This document shows positions 22,497 through 32,476 of a stretch of DNA of 64,000 nt, in pieces (within the stretch, counting starts at the first letter, position 1; each line of letters begins with the position of its first letter). The translations under genes and the position numbers were made by a program. Origin of the DNA: Amphiplicatus metriothermophilus (lineage in GTDB: Bacteria; Pseudomonadota; Alphaproteobacteria; Caulobacterales; Parvularculaceae); NCBI RefSeq assembly GCF_900199215.1, contig NZ_FZQA01000003.1, forward strand, positions 349,999 through 413,998. Direction: 5' to 3'. The notes under the pieces are model-generated. The model had not been told where the DNA came from. It searched no databases and saw nothing but the letters and a program-made list of their open reading frames with translations.

Positions 22497-23597
22497 TCAG
22501 ACCGAGAACCGGTCCAGAAAAGCCGAAGTTGCTTTCGCGCCCGGCGATGTCGCACCGCCGCAGACGTATATTCCGTCATCGAGCGCGACGGCGCCGAGCC
22601 CGTGGCGCGGGCGCGGCATCGGCGCGACGGCGCGCCATTTGTCCGCGCGAGGATCGTATTCCCACGCGTCGGCGTAGACGCCGCCGCCGGCGTCGTCGAA
22701 CCATTCTCCGCCCATCGCGTAGACCTTGCCGTTCCAGGCGGCGGCGGCGAGGCCGGCCTGCCCGTGCGGCGCTTTTTTGTTCATGGCTTTGGGCAGCGGC
22801 GCGATGCGGTCCCAGCGGTCCGCCAGCGGATCATAAACCTCCGCCGTCGGCATGACGCCGCCGCGCACGGTTCGTCCCCCGACGACGTAGAGGAGCCCGC
22901 CGAGCACGGCGCCGGCGGCGCTGTTGCGCGGCGTCGGAATCGGGCGGCGCTCGAACCACTCGTCGCGGCGCGGGTCGTAGGCCTGGTGCCGGTCGACGTC
23001 GATATGGTCGCGCCAGTGCAGATTGCGGCTGGTGGCCGGCGACCGTCCGCCGACGATGTGAAGAAAACCGTTCAGCGCGACGGCGACCGCTTCAGCTTGC
23101 GGCGCCGGCAGAGGCGCGGCCGGCGCCCACGCGCCGGCGTCGAGATCGTCGAGGCGCCACAGCTCGGCGCGCATCCGCCAGCCGCCTTCGGCGTCGCTGG
23201 CGAAGCCGCCGGCGGCGTAGAGCCGCCCATGCAACGCAACCAGCGCCAGATGATGACGCGCCTGCGGCAGGGCCGGGCCATGGCGCCAGTCGTCGCGCGC
23301 CGGGTCGTAGATCGTCGTCGCGGCGGTCGCGGCGAACGGACTGTCCGGCGCCGGCGTCATGCCCCCGGCGTTGACCAGAAGCCGGACGCTGGCGGGCTTG
23401 GCCGCGCGCGCTCCGACTTCGATGCGTTCGAAGGCCGCCGGATAGATTTCCTGAACCGGAAACGGCATGTCGGCGCGCGCCGCCCACGCGCCGGGCGACG
23501 GGGGATGGGGATGCGCGCGCGCGCCGGCGATCCCCAGCGCCGTCGCGGCGGCGGCTGTTCCCCCCAGGATCACGTCGCGCCTGTCAGGATGACTCAT
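22497..23597 (-). CDS. Secreted kelch-repeat beta-propeller protein
   Basis: The product has 366 residues from the ATG at 23597, preceded by GGGGGAA. The N-terminus is a Tat-type signal (SHPDRRDVILGGTAAAAT). At least five kelch units are visible, with the usual GG pair followed by a Tyr/Trp-centred strand: NAGGM, AAGGFAS, IVGGRSP, VVGGRTV, AMGGEWF and CGGATS. This predicts a six-bladed propeller in the periplasm. A substrate or partner is not apparent. It stands alone. Confidence 0.85.
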   Translation of the reverse strand: MSHPDRRDVILGGTAAAATALGIAGARAHPHPPSPGAWAARADMPFPVQEIYPAAFERIEVGARAAKPASVRLLVNAGGMTPAPDSPFAATAATTIYDPARDDWRHGPALPQARHHLALVALHGRLYAAGGFASDAEGGWRMRAELWRLDDLDAGAWAPAAPLPAPQAEAVAVALNGFLHIVGGRSPATSRNLHWRDHIDVDRHQAYDPRRDEWFERRPIPTPRNSAAGAVLGGLLYVVGGRTVRGGVMPTAEVYDPLADRWDRIAPLPKAMNKKAPHGQAGLAAAAWNGKVYAMGGEWFDDAGGGVYADAWEYDPRADKWRAVAPMPRPRHGLGAVALDDGIYVCGGATSPGAKATSAFLDRFSV

Positions 23598-23715
23598 CGG
23601 CGCATTCCCCCTTACGCAACTTCGCCGGCGCGCTTGCGCACAGGACGAAAGGGAACGTCCGGCCGGACGTCCCCTCTCCAACTTCCGCAGGCGAATCGGC
23701 GCCCGGTCTGCGCGC

Positions 23716-24030
23716 TTAGCGGCGCGTCGAGAACAGCAGCAGAAGCGCCGAAACGATCGCGGCGATGCCGGTCGGCCCGTAGGTTGCGACCGCGCCGGGA
23801 TTTTCCGGGTCAGGCGCGCCCATGGCGTTGGCGATCATGCCGCCCAGCCAGTCGAGCCCGGAAGCGAACGCGCCCTGCGCCGAGGTCGCGACGCCGCCGG
23901 GCGTCTCGCCCATTCGCATCAGCAGCGCCTGCGTATCGACGCCGAAATAATCGTGCGCCCCTACGAGCCCGGTCAGAATGAGCCCGAGCGCGCCCACGAC
24001 GAAAACCAGAAGTCGAATCACCACACCCAT
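23716..24030 (-). CDS. Small membrane protein, unknown function
   Basis: The product has 104 residues. It has one N-terminal hydrophobic helix (residues about 4-24), a hydrophilic middle with GETPGGVATSAQGA, and a C-terminal hydrophobic helix (about 85-100). I recognise no family. It lies between the kelch gene and sodC on the same strand. Confidence 0.55.
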   Translation of the reverse strand: MGVVIRLLVFVVGALGLILTGLVGAHDYFGVDTQALLMRMGETPGGVATSAQGAFASGLDWLGGMIANAMGAPDPENPGAVATYGPTGIAAIVSALLLLFSTRR

Positions 24031-24078
24031 AATCGCCCCACGTTTTTTCGCCGCCCCCGCGGCCCCACGGGCGGCACT

Positions 24079-24678
24079 TTAACCGGTCACGGCCGCGCAG
24101 GCGACTCTTTCTCCCGCCCCGCCGATGGGCTGCGTCTCATGATCGTCCGGATGGGCGTGGATCACCACGGCGAAGCCGTCGTCGTCGAGCAGCGGCTCGG
24201 GGCCGTTCGCGGCCGCATTCGCCTCGCTGGGGTATAATGACACGCCCCAGCGGAAAACTTCCACGGTCACGCGCCCGTCGGCGGCCGCATATAGATTAGG
24301 CAGATCGCCGCTTTCCGAGCCCTCCGGGTTCAAAAGGCCGTGGGCGTTCCCGCCCAGCCCCACATGGCCGCCCGAAGCCTTGAATCCGTCCGGGCCGTCC
24401 GAGCAGTCGCCTCTTTGGTGAAAATGGACGCCGTGCCAGCCTTTCGACAGGCCCTTGACGTCGATACGCATCAATACGCCGCCGGGCGCTTCGGCGAAGA
24501 CAGCGCGGCCCACGGTTTCGCCCGCGGCGTTCACGACGGCCGCCTCGGCGTCGGCCCATCCGGAGGGGGCGAGCTCTTCGAGGAGCGGCCGAGCTTCGTT
24601 CTGCAGGCCGCCGCAGGCGGCCAGCGCAGGCGCGGCTGCGGCGAGCGCGAGAAGGCGGCAATCCGCTGGACGCATCAT
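24079..24678 (-). CDS. sodC: Cu/Zn superoxide dismutase-family lipoprotein
   Basis: The product has 199 residues with a lipobox (ALAAC, Cys22), so it sits in the envelope. The SodC fold is clear: [15 protein letters not shown] gives copper ligands H85 and H87 and the disulfide Cys92, GGH gives bridging H105, H113 follows, GDLPN gives D125, and [10 protein letters not shown] gives H174. The Cys194/Arg191 end is also present. The zinc-ligand His expected before GDLPN is replaced by Glu122 (SESGDLPN). Copper chemistry is kept, but zinc binding may be altered. Confidence 0.9.
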   Translation of the reverse strand: MMRPADCRLLALAAAAPALAACGGLQNEARPLLEELAPSGWADAEAAVVNAAGETVGRAVFAEAPGGVLMRIDVKGLSKGWHGVHFHQRGDCSDGPDGFKASGGHVGLGGNAHGLLNPEGSESGDLPNLYAAADGRVTVEVFRWGVSLYPSEANAAANGPEPLLDDDGFAVVIHAHPDDHETQPIGGAGERVACAAVTG

Positions 24679-24814
24679 TCTGTATCCCTTTTCGCTTCGG
24701 GCGCGAGCCTAGCCGATCGGCCGGTCGTGTTGAACCGTCGGATGCTTGCGGCGGCGGGCGGGCGGGTGGTAAGCCCACAGCGCAAGATTCTCCCGCCATT
24801 GACGAAGGAATTCC

Positions 24815-27559
24815 GTGGCCGAAAACGACGAGGATTTGCCGGGCGGCCCTGCGGACGACGGCAAGCACGAAACCCCGAAAAACGTCTCGGCGATCGCCAT
24901 CGAAGACGAGATGCGCCGGTCGTATCTCGACTATGCGATGAGCGTGATCGTCTCCCGCGCGATTCCGGACGCGCGCGACGGGCTCAAGCCCGTGCATCGG
25001 CGCATCCTGTGGGCGATGCACGAGATGGGGCTGGTCTGGAACAAGTCCTATCGCAAGGCGGCCGGCGTCGTTGGCGAGACGATGGGCAACTATCACCCGC
25101 ATGGCGACCAGGCGATCTACGACGCGCTGGTGCGCATGGCGCAGGACTTCTCCATGCGCCTGCCGCTCATCGACGGGCAGGGCAATTTCGGCTCCATCGA
25201 CGGCGATCCGCCGGCGGCCATGCGTTACACCGAATGCCGCATGGCGAAGGCCGCCGAAGCGCTTCTCGCCGATATCGAGAAAGATACGGTCCGCTTCGAG
25301 CCGAACTATGACGGGCGCAAGAAAGAGCCGACGGTTCTGCCGGCGCGCTTCCCGAATCTTCTGGTGAACGGCGCAGGCGGCATCGCCGTCGGCATGGCGA
25401 CCAACATTCCCCCGCACAATCTCGGCGAGGTCGTCGATGCGACCGTCGCCATGATCGACAACCCCGACATCACCGACAACGAGCTCGTCGAGATCGTACC
25501 GGGGCCGGACTTCCCAACCGGCGGCCTCATTCTGGGCCGCAGCGGCGCCAAGGCCGCGCTGCTGCTCGGGCGCGGCTCGGTCATGATGCGCGGGCGCGCG
25601 GTCATCGAGGAAACGCGTAAGGACCGCTACGCCGTCATCATCACAGAGATTCCCTATCAGGTGAACAAAGCCCAGATGATCGAGCGTATCGCCGCTCTCG
25701 TGCGCGAGAAAAAGATCGAAGGCGTCGCCGACATCCGCGACGAGTCGAACCGCCACGGCATTCGCGTCGTCATCGAGCTGCGCCGCGACGCCGCCGCGGA
25801 CGTGGTGCTCAATCAGCTCTATCGTCATTCGCAGCTTCAGACGAGCTTCGGCGTCAACATGCTTGCGCTCAACGGCGGGCGCCCGCAGCAGCTGTCGCTG
25901 CGGGAAATCCTGCGCGCCTTCATCGACTTCCGCGAGGAGGTCGTCACCCGCCGCACCAAGTTCGATCTCGCCAAGGCGCGCGAGCGCGCTCATCTCCTGG
26001 TCGGCCTCGCCATTGCGGTCGCCAATATCGACGAGGTGGTGGCGCTCATCCGGCGCGCGCCCGATCCGGCCGCGGCGCGCGAGCAGCTCATGGCGCGCGA
26101 CTGGCCGGCGAAGGACCTCGCCCCGCTCGTGGCGCTCGTCGCCGATCCGCGCCACGCCATGTCGGAGGACGGGACCTTGCGTCTGTCCGAGGAGCAGGCC
26201 AAGGCGATCCTCGATTTGCGGCTGCAGAGACTCACCGCGCTCGGCCGCGATGAAATCGGCGACGAGCTGAAAGGCCTCGCCGAGAAAATCGCCGACTATC
26301 TCGACATTCTTCGCCGGCGCGACCGGGTGCTGACGATCATCAAGGACGAACTCAAGGCCGTGCGCGAGGAGTTCGCCACGCCGCGGCGCACCGAGATCGT
26401 CGAAATCGAAGGCGAGGTCGAGGACGAGGACCTGATCGCGCGCGAGGAGATGGTCGTCACCGTCACCCATTCGGGCTATGTGAAGCGCACGCCTTTGTCC
26501 GCCTATCGCGCCCAGCGCCGCGGCGGGAAGGGCCGCGCCGGCATGCGCCCCAAGGACGAGGACTTCGTCGCGCAGCTGTTCGTCGGCGATACGCACACGC
26601 CGCTTCTTTTCTTCACCTCTACGGGCATGGCCTACAAGATGAAGCTGTGGCGCATCCCGGAGGGACCGCCGCAGGCGCGCGGCAAGGCGTTCGTCAATCT
26701 TCTGCCCTTGTCGCAAGGCGAGCGCGTGACGAGCATTCTGCCGCTGCCGGAGGACGAAGATTCCTGGCGCGACCTGCATGTGATGTTCGCCACGCGCTCC
26801 GGCGACGTGCGGCGAAATCAGCTCTCCGACTTCCAGCGGGTCAACCGCAACGGCAAGATCGCCATGAAGCTCGAGGAGGGCGATGCGATCGTCGGCGTGC
26901 AGATCTGCCGGCCGGACGAGGACGTGCTGCTGACGACGGCCGCCGGCATGTGCATACGTTTCCCCGTCGAGGACGTGCGCGTCTTCGCAGGGCGGACCTC
27001 GACCGGCGTGCGCGGCATTCGCCTCGGCGCGGGCGATCACGTGATCTCGATGGCCATTCTGCGCCATGTCGAGGCGAGCCCGGAGGAGGCGCGCGCTTAT
27101 CTCAGGCACGCCGCCGCCATGCGCCGCGCGATGGGCGAAGGCGGAGAGGAAGAAACCGAGGATGCGGCCGAAGCGCCCGTCGCGATCAGCCCTGAAAGGC
27201 TCGCCGAGCTGGGCGCTGCCGAGCAGTTCGTGCTCACCGTCACCGAGAACGGCTTCGGCAAGCGCTCTTCTTCATACGAATACAGAACGTCGGGGCGCGG
27301 CGGAAAGGGCATCATCGCCATCGTCGCCAACAAGCGCAACGGCCGGGTCGTCGGCTCTTTCCCGGTGGAGGATTCCGATCAGATCATGCTCGTCACCGAC
27401 GGCGGCCAGCTTATCCGCACGCCGGTGAACGACATCCGCGTGGCCGGGCGCAATACGCAAGGTGTGCGGATCTTCCGCACCAGAGAGGGAGAAAAGGTCG
27501 TCTCCGTCGAGCGCATCGAAGACATCGGCGACGAAGACGGCGGGGAGGGAGAAGGCTGA
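24815..27559 (+). CDS. gyrA: DNA gyrase subunit A
   Basis: Introduces negative supercoils with GyrB. The product has 914 residues with a GTG start preceded by AAGGA. The breakage-reunion domain includes the catalytic Tyr138 in [13 protein letters not shown]. The six beta-pinwheel repeats of the C-terminal DNA-wrapping domain are present with a GyrA box-like [11 protein letters not shown] at about residues 568-578. In the quinolone-resistance region, the residue matching E. coli Ser83 is Gln99 ([15 protein letters not shown]). Ser or Ala is usual there. Confidence 0.98.
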   Translation: MAENDEDLPGGPADDGKHETPKNVSAIAIEDEMRRSYLDYAMSVIVSRAIPDARDGLKPVHRRILWAMHEMGLVWNKSYRKAAGVVGETMGNYHPHGDQAIYDALVRMAQDFSMRLPLIDGQGNFGSIDGDPPAAMRYTECRMAKAAEALLADIEKDTVRFEPNYDGRKKEPTVLPARFPNLLVNGAGGIAVGMATNIPPHNLGEVVDATVAMIDNPDITDNELVEIVPGPDFPTGGLILGRSGAKAALLLGRGSVMMRGRAVIEETRKDRYAVIITEIPYQVNKAQMIERIAALVREKKIEGVADIRDESNRHGIRVVIELRRDAAADVVLNQLYRHSQLQTSFGVNMLALNGGRPQQLSLREILRAFIDFREEVVTRRTKFDLAKARERAHLLVGLAIAVANIDEVVALIRRAPDPAAAREQLMARDWPAKDLAPLVALVADPRHAMSEDGTLRLSEEQAKAILDLRLQRLTALGRDEIGDELKGLAEKIADYLDILRRRDRVLTIIKDELKAVREEFATPRRTEIVEIEGEVEDEDLIAREEMVVTVTHSGYVKRTPLSAYRAQRRGGKGRAGMRPKDEDFVAQLFVGDTHTPLLFFTSTGMAYKMKLWRIPEGPPQARGKAFVNLLPLSQGERVTSILPLPEDEDSWRDLHVMFATRSGDVRRNQLSDFQRVNRNGKIAMKLEEGDAIVGVQICRPDEDVLLTTAAGMCIRFPVEDVRVFAGRTSTGVRGIRLGAGDHVISMAILRHVEASPEEARAYLRHAAAMRRAMGEGGEEETEDAAEAPVAISPERLAELGAAEQFVLTVTENGFGKRSSSYEYRTSGRGGKGIIAIVANKRNGRVVGSFPVEDSDQIMLVTDGGQLIRTPVNDIRVAGRNTQGVRIFRTREGEKVVSVERIEDIGDEDGGEGEG

Positions 27560-27590
27560 CGCCTGCGCGGCGGGCCGGCCGGGAGGAAGC

Positions 27591-28109
27591 ATGAGCAGGA
27601 AGACGGACCGTCGCCGGATCGGCCTTTATCCGGGCACGTTCGATCCCATCACGCTCGGGCATCTCGATATTATCGAGCGCGCAGTCAAGCTGGTCGACGA
27701 GCTTGTGGTCGGCGTCGCCGTGAATCGCGACAAGGGCCCCTTGTTCTCGCTCGATGAACGGGTCGAGATGGTGTCCGCCGAGATGGAGCCGCTCGCCCGC
27801 AAGAGCGGCGTCGCGATCCGCGTGGTCCCGTTCGAAACGCTGCTCATGCGCTTCGCCGAAGAAGTGAAGGCCGACATCATCATTCGCGGGCTGCGCGCAG
27901 TGTCGGACTTCGAATACGAGTTTCAGATGGTCGGCATGAACCAGGCGCTCAATGAAGAGATAGAGACGGTCTTTCTGATGGCCGACGCCCGCTATCAGTC
28001 GATCGCCTCGCGGCTGGTCAAGGAGATCGCCCGCCTGGGCGGCGAGATCGGCTCCTTCGTGCCGGCGGGCGTGGCCGAGCAGCTGCGCCGGAAATTTTCG
28101 CAGGCTTAA
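27591..28109 (+). CDS. coaD: Phosphopantetheine adenylyltransferase
   Basis: Penultimate step of coenzyme A synthesis. The product has 172 residues from the ATG at 27591, with GGAGGA ahead of it. The nucleotidyltransferase motif GLYPGTFDPITLGHLDII is intact. The RGLRAVSDFEYEFQM and the ISSR-like SIASRLVKEIARLGG segments complete the active site. It follows gyrA by 31 bases and may share its transcript. Confidence 0.98.
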   Translation: MSRKTDRRRIGLYPGTFDPITLGHLDIIERAVKLVDELVVGVAVNRDKGPLFSLDERVEMVSAEMEPLARKSGVAIRVVPFETLLMRFAEEVKADIIIRGLRAVSDFEYEFQMVGMNQALNEEIETVFLMADARYQSIASRLVKEIARLGGEIGSFVPAGVAEQLRRKFSQA

Positions 28110-28183
28110 GTTCGCCGCGGCGGATCGCTCTGATATGGTCGCGGCGTCATTCAAGCGCACAACAGGATCGGACAGGCGACATC

Positions 28184-29086
28184 ATGAAAAGCACAGCGGC
28201 AGCATTGGCCGGCGCGGCGGCGGCGTTTCTCGTCGTCGGGACGGCTTTCGCCCAGAAGAAAGATGACGCCGCGCCCATGAGGCCGGCCGATATCGTCGCG
28301 AACGCGCCCGCGGAGGCGTGGCGCCCGCTCGATCTCGAAAACACGATCCTGCTCGACCTGCCGGCGGGCGAGGTGGTGATCGAGATGCGTCCCGACTTCG
28401 CGCCTGCGCATGTGGCGCAGATCAGGCAGCTCGTGCGGCAAGGGTTCTATGACGGGCTGAAGTTCCATCGGGTGATCGAGGGATTCGTCGCCCAGGGCGG
28501 CGACCCGAAAGGCGACGGCACCGGCGGGTCGTCCCTGCCCGACATCAAGGGCGAGTTCATCCACCACACGGAGGAATTCCCGAATTTCACCGAAATCGGC
28601 CGCGACCGCATCGCCGCGCGGGTCGGGTTCGTCGACGGCATGCCCGCCGCCGCGCAGCCCGAGGCGCTGCGGTCCTTCCGCGCCGACCGGGCGGTTCAGT
28701 TGTGGGGCCTTCACTGCCCCGGCGTGATGTCGATGGCGCGCGCGACTGACCCGAACAGCGCGAACAGCCAGTTCTTCATCGTCATCGGCGATTCCCGGCT
28801 CAATCTCGACAAGCGCTACACGACCTGGGGCTGGATCGTGCACGGCTTCGACGCCACGCGGCGCATCGCGCGCGGCGAGCCGCCGGAGCGGCCGACGCCG
28901 ATCGTCCGCATGCGCATCGCCGCGGATGTGCCGGAGAATGAACGGCCGAACATTCAGGTGATGCGCACCGACAGCGAGGCGTTCAAACAATATATCGAAG
29001 CTGCGGGCCTCGTGCGCGACGGGTTCGTACGCAATATGTGCAACATCAAGCCGCCGCGGCGGGTCAACGGAGAGATCAGACTGTGA
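28184..29086 (+). CDS. Periplasmic cyclophilin-type peptidyl-prolyl isomerase
   Basis: The product has 300 residues with a signal peptide (to about residue 23, ending TAFA). The cyclophilin core is spread out: GFYDGLKFHRVIEGFVAQGGDP near residues 86-107, then an insert of some 50 residues relative to PpiB, then NSANSQFFIVIGDS and the RYTTWGWIVHG end. It is longer than common cyclophilins, with a C-terminal extension of about 60 residues. Its stop overlaps the next cyclophilin by 4 bases. Confidence 0.92.
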   Translation: MKSTAAALAGAAAAFLVVGTAFAQKKDDAAPMRPADIVANAPAEAWRPLDLENTILLDLPAGEVVIEMRPDFAPAHVAQIRQLVRQGFYDGLKFHRVIEGFVAQGGDPKGDGTGGSSLPDIKGEFIHHTEEFPNFTEIGRDRIAARVGFVDGMPAAAQPEALRSFRADRAVQLWGLHCPGVMSMARATDPNSANSQFFIVIGDSRLNLDKRYTTWGWIVHGFDATRRIARGEPPERPTPIVRMRIAADVPENERPNIQVMRTDSEAFKQYIEAAGLVRDGFVRNMCNIKPPRRVNGEIRL

Positions 29087-29529
29087 GCAATCGACTTGTG
29101 CTGACGCTCGACACCGGCGCGGTGACGATCGAGACCTTTCCGGATAAGGCGCCGAACCATGTCGCGCGCATCGCGGCGCTGGCCGATTCCGGCTTTTACG
29201 ACGGGCTGGCGCTCCATCGCGTCATCGACGGCTTCATGGCGCAGATGGGCTGTCCGCGCGGCGACGGCAGAGGCGGGTCCGGCAAAAAGCTTGAGGCTGA
29301 ATTCAACGACGTGAGCCATCAGCGCGGGATCTGCTCCATGGCGCGGGCGGCCGATCCCGACAGCGCCGACAGCCAGTTCTTCATCTGCTTCGACGACGCT
29401 TCGTTTCTCGACGGCCAGTACACGGTGTGGGGGCGGGTCGTCGACGGCATGGAGCATGTGGACGCCGCTCAGCGCGGCGAGCCGCCGGCGAAGCCGACGA
29501 AAATCGTCAGCTTCAGAACGGCTGCGTAG
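29083..29529 (+). CDS. ppiB: Cytoplasmic cyclophilin-type peptidyl-prolyl isomerase
   Basis: The product has 148 residues with a GTG start overlapping the upstream stop (GTGA). It shows the PpiB pattern: LTLDTGAVTIETFPDKAPNH, GFYDGLALHRVIDGFMAQ, then DSADSQFFICFDDASFLDG and YTVWGRVVDGMEHVD. No signal peptide is present. The pair therefore places a periplasmic and a cytoplasmic isomerase under one transcript. Confidence 0.95.
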   Translation: MSNRLVLTLDTGAVTIETFPDKAPNHVARIAALADSGFYDGLALHRVIDGFMAQMGCPRGDGRGGSGKKLEAEFNDVSHQRGICSMARAADPDSADSQFFICFDDASFLDGQYTVWGRVVDGMEHVDAAQRGEPPAKPTKIVSFRTAA

Positions 29530-29600
29530 GAGGTTGCAGGGCGCAGGGTGCAGGTTGCACATAAGGCCTGAAACCGTTCGAGGGCGGCCCGCATTCCCAG

Positions 29601-30680
29601 ATGCGCGTTTCCGATTTCGACTTTGATCTTCCCGAAGAGCGCATCGCGCTGGAGCCGGCGCGCCCGCGCGATTCCGCGCGGCTTCTGCACGTGCGCGCGG
29701 ACGGGCTCGCGGACAGGGTCGTGCGCGACCTGCCTGCGCTCTTGCGCCCGGGCGATCTTCTGGTTCTCAACGACACCAAGGTCATCCCGGCGCAGCTGCG
29801 CGGGCGCCGTCCCGCACGGACGGCGGGCGGCGGCGAGCCGGTCGAGATCGACGTGACGCTGCACCGGCGGCTGGCGCCTGAAGAGCCTGCCGGTGCGCGC
29901 TGGCGGGCCTTCGTGCGGCCCGCCAAACGCCTGCGCGAAGGCGATGCGCTCGATTTCGGCGCAGGGCTTACGGCAGTGATCGAGGCGCGCAGCGAGGCCG
30001 AAGCGGTGCTGCGATTCAATCGCGCCGGGGCCGACTTCGACGCCGGGCTCGCCCGCGCGGGCGCGCCGCCCCTGCCGCCCTATATTGCGCGCCGCCGGCC
30101 GGCTCGCCCCGAGGACGCGGCGGACTATCAGACCGTTTACGCCGCTGAGCCGGGCTCGGTCGCCGCGCCCACCGCGGGCCTTCACTTCACCGAGGCGCTT
30201 CTCGACGCGCTCGATAAACGCGGCGTCCGCCGGCTGACGATCACGCTGCATGTAGGGGCGGGCACCTTTCTGCCCGTGACGGCGGAGGATACGCGCGATC
30301 ACGTCATGCACGCCGAATGGGGCGAGATCACGCCGGCGCAAGCCGAGGCGATCAACGCGGCGCGCGCCAAGGGCGGGCGCATCCTCGCCGTGGGCACCAC
30401 CGCGTTGAGACTGCTCGAAAGCACGGCGGACAGGGAAGGCCGCGTGCGCCCCTGCGCCGAGGAGACGTCGATTTTCATCACGCCCGGCTATCGCTTCCGG
30501 GCGGTCGACCTTCTGATGACCAACTTCCACCTGCCGCGTTCGACTCTGTTCATGCTGGTCTGCGCGTTTTCCGGAACCGCGCGGATGAAGGCCGCCTACG
30601 CTCATGCGATCAAGGCCGGCTACCGGTTTTACTCCTATGGCGACGCCTGCCTGCTTGAACGCGGACCCGAGAACGAATAA
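29601..30680 (+). CDS. queA: S-adenosylmethionine:tRNA ribosyltransferase-isomerase
   Basis: Converts preQ1-modified tRNA to epoxyqueuosine using SAM as ribosyl donor. The product has 359 residues. Family hallmarks include [68 protein letters not shown] and the C-terminal [15 protein letters not shown]. Its neighbours csaA and tgt suggest a tRNA-modification cluster. Confidence 0.97.
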   Translation: MRVSDFDFDLPEERIALEPARPRDSARLLHVRADGLADRVVRDLPALLRPGDLLVLNDTKVIPAQLRGRRPARTAGGGEPVEIDVTLHRRLAPEEPAGARWRAFVRPAKRLREGDALDFGAGLTAVIEARSEAEAVLRFNRAGADFDAGLARAGAPPLPPYIARRRPARPEDAADYQTVYAAEPGSVAAPTAGLHFTEALLDALDKRGVRRLTITLHVGAGTFLPVTAEDTRDHVMHAEWGEITPAQAEAINAARAKGGRILAVGTTALRLLESTADREGRVRPCAEETSIFITPGYRFRAVDLLMTNFHLPRSTLFMLVCAFSGTARMKAAYAHAIKAGYRFYSYGDACLLERGPENE

Positions 30681-30721
30681 CGCCTCTGCGGCGCGAAGCG
30701 CGAAGCCTGAAAGCCGGAACG

Positions 30722-31060
30722 ATGAGCGAAATCTCTATCGACGATTTTCTGAAGGTCGACATCCGCGTGGGAACGGTCGTCGAGGCCGCGCCCTTTCCCA
30801 AGGCGCGAAAGCCCGCCTTCAAGCTGTGGATCGACTTCGGCCCCGAAATCGGCGTGAAGAAATCCTCCGCCCAGATCACTGTGCATTACGACGAGAAGGC
30901 GCTGGTCGGCCGGCAGGTCGCGGCGGTGGTGAACTTCCCGCCGCGCCAGATCGCCGATTTCATGTCGGAGGTCCTGGTGCTCGGCTTCTCAGACGAGAAC
31001 GGCGCGGTCGTGCTGATAGGGCCCGACCGGCCCGTGCCGAACGGGGGAAGAATGCATTGA
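30722..31060 (+). CDS. csaA: CsaA-type tRNA-binding protein
   Basis: The product has 112 residues, a single EMAP-II/tRNA-binding OB fold. It reads [47 protein letters not shown] and [20 protein letters not shown]. CsaA homologues act as homodimeric tRNA-binding chaperones of protein export. The stop overlaps the TTG start of tgt by four bases. Confidence 0.95.
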   Translation: MSEISIDDFLKVDIRVGTVVEAAPFPKARKPAFKLWIDFGPEIGVKKSSAQITVHYDEKALVGRQVAAVVNFPPRQIADFMSEVLVLGFSDENGAVVLIGPDRPVPNGGRMH

Positions 31061-32184
31061 GCGACGGCTTTTCCTTTACGCTCGAGGCGAGCGACGGTCC
31101 GGCGCGCTTGGGCGTGATCGAAACGCCGCGCGGCAAGATACGCACGCCCGCCTTCATGCCCGTCGGCACGGCGGGAACGGTCAAGGCGATGCCGCCAGAC
31201 AACGTGCGCGCGACAGGCGCGGACATCGTCTTGGGCAACACCTATCATCTGATGCTGCGTCCCGGCGCGGAGCGCGTCGCGGCGCTCGGGGGACTGCACA
31301 AATTCATGAACTGGCCGCACGCGATCCTGACCGACTCGGGCGGCTTTCAGGTGATGTCGCTGGCGAAGCTCCGCAAGCTGACGGAGGAAGGCGTCGCTTT
31401 CCAGTCGCATATCGACGGCGCGCCGCACATGCTCACGCCCGAGCGGTCGATCGAGATCCAATGCCTGCTCGGCGCCGACATCCAGATGCAGCTCGACGAA
31501 TGCCCGGCCATTCCCATCGCCCATGGCGCCGCGCGCGAGTCGATGCTGCTGTCGGTCCGCTGGGCCGAGCGGTCGCGCCGCGCCTTCGAGGAGAAGGCCG
31601 CGCCCGGCCAGGCGCTGTTCGGCATCGTTCAGGGCGCGAATTACGACGACCTGCGTCGGGAAAGCCTCGCGCGGCTTCTAGAGCTCGACTTTCCCGGCTA
31701 CGCCGTCGGCGGGCTTGCGGTGGGCGAGGGGCGCGCCGAGATGTTCCGCGTGCTCGAAATCGTCGCGCCGGAAATGCCCGCGGGCAGGCCGCGCTATCTT
31801 ATGGGCGTGGGTAAACCCGCCGACATCGTCGGCGCCGTGGCGCGCGGGATGGACATGTTCGACTGCGTCGCCCCGACGCGCTCGGGCCGCCACGGACAGG
31901 CGTGGACGCGACGAGGGCCGATCAACATCAAGAACGCCGCCTTCGCCGACGATCCCGAACCGCTCGACCCTTCGCTCGACTGTCCGGCGAGCAGGGACTA
32001 TTCGAAAGCCTATCTCCATCATCTTTTCCGGGCCGGCGAATATCTCGGACCCATGCTGCTGACCTGGCACAATCTCGCCTATTATCAGGCGCTGATGGCC
32101 GGGATGCGCGCGGCGATCGCCGCCGGCCGGTTCGGCGCCTTCGTGGCGCGCTTTCGGGAGGAGACCGGCGAGACGATTCTCTAG
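31057..32184 (+). CDS. tgt: tRNA-guanine transglycosylase with degenerate zinc site
   Basis: Exchanges guanine 34 for preQ1 in Asp-, Asn-, His- and Tyr-tRNA. The start is TTG at 31057, overlapping csaA (TTGA), preceded by GGGGAAG. The product has 375 residues. The catalytic D in [10 protein letters not shown] and D in [12 protein letters not shown] are present. The zinc motif C-x-C-x2-C is not intact: aligning [20 protein letters not shown] puts Leu307 and Ser312 at two of the three Cys sites, with only Cys309 and His338 kept. The rest of the domain is normal. Confidence 0.93.
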   Translation: MSDGFSFTLEASDGPARLGVIETPRGKIRTPAFMPVGTAGTVKAMPPDNVRATGADIVLGNTYHLMLRPGAERVAALGGLHKFMNWPHAILTDSGGFQVMSLAKLRKLTEEGVAFQSHIDGAPHMLTPERSIEIQCLLGADIQMQLDECPAIPIAHGAARESMLLSVRWAERSRRAFEEKAAPGQALFGIVQGANYDDLRRESLARLLELDFPGYAVGGLAVGEGRAEMFRVLEIVAPEMPAGRPRYLMGVGKPADIVGAVARGMDMFDCVAPTRSGRHGQAWTRRGPINIKNAAFADDPEPLDPSLDCPASRDYSKAYLHHLFRAGEYLGPMLLTWHNLAYYQALMAGMRAAIAAGRFGAFVARFREETGETIL

Positions 32185-32231
32185 GCGGGCCTGGCAGCGG
32201 GAGCTTGCCGGGCAAGGGCGGGATTCCCCTG

Positions 32232-32260
32232 TTGACCCCTCGGTAGGGCGCAATTATGGT
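32232..32260 (+). promoter_or_regulatory. Likely sigma-70 promoter for tRNA-Lys
   Basis: TTGACC at 32232-32237 and TATGGT at 32255-32260 are spaced by 17 bases. They lie about 97 bases ahead of tRNA-Lys. The start site is not determined. Confidence 0.5.
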
Positions 32261-32356
32261 CCGCGCTCTCTCAGGCTCCGGCCGCCGCCGCGGCGGCCGC
32301 AGCCTTTCTTTCGCCGCGCGATGTCTTCGGGCGTCAAGCGGCGGAAGCTGACGTCA

Positions 32357-32431
32357 GGGCCCGTAGCTCAGCGGTAGAGCAACTGACTTTTAATCAGTAG
32401 GTCGATGGTTCGATCCCATCCGGGCTCACCA
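32357..32431 (+). tRNA. tRNA-Lys (anticodon UUU)
   Basis: A 75-base cloverleaf: acceptor GGGCCCG/CGGGCTC (one G-U pair), D arm GCTC/GAGC, anticodon stem ACTGA/TCAGT around the loop CTTTTAA with anticodon TTT, T arm GATGG/CCATC with loop TTCGATC. The 3' CCA is encoded (CACCA). The gene stands between tgt and a GNAT gene. Confidence 0.97.
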
Positions 32432-32476
32432 GCCTTCGCGCGGCGAGGCGGGTGGCGGCGCGTCGACGAGGATGAC

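Noticed and set aside
24296..27109. Long open frame on the - strand opposite gyrA
   Set aside because: High-GC shadow of gyrA. Only gyrA has recognisable motifs.
29533..29560. Tandem GGTTGCAGGG-like repeat after ppiB
   Set aside because: Short and imperfect. There is no sign of function.
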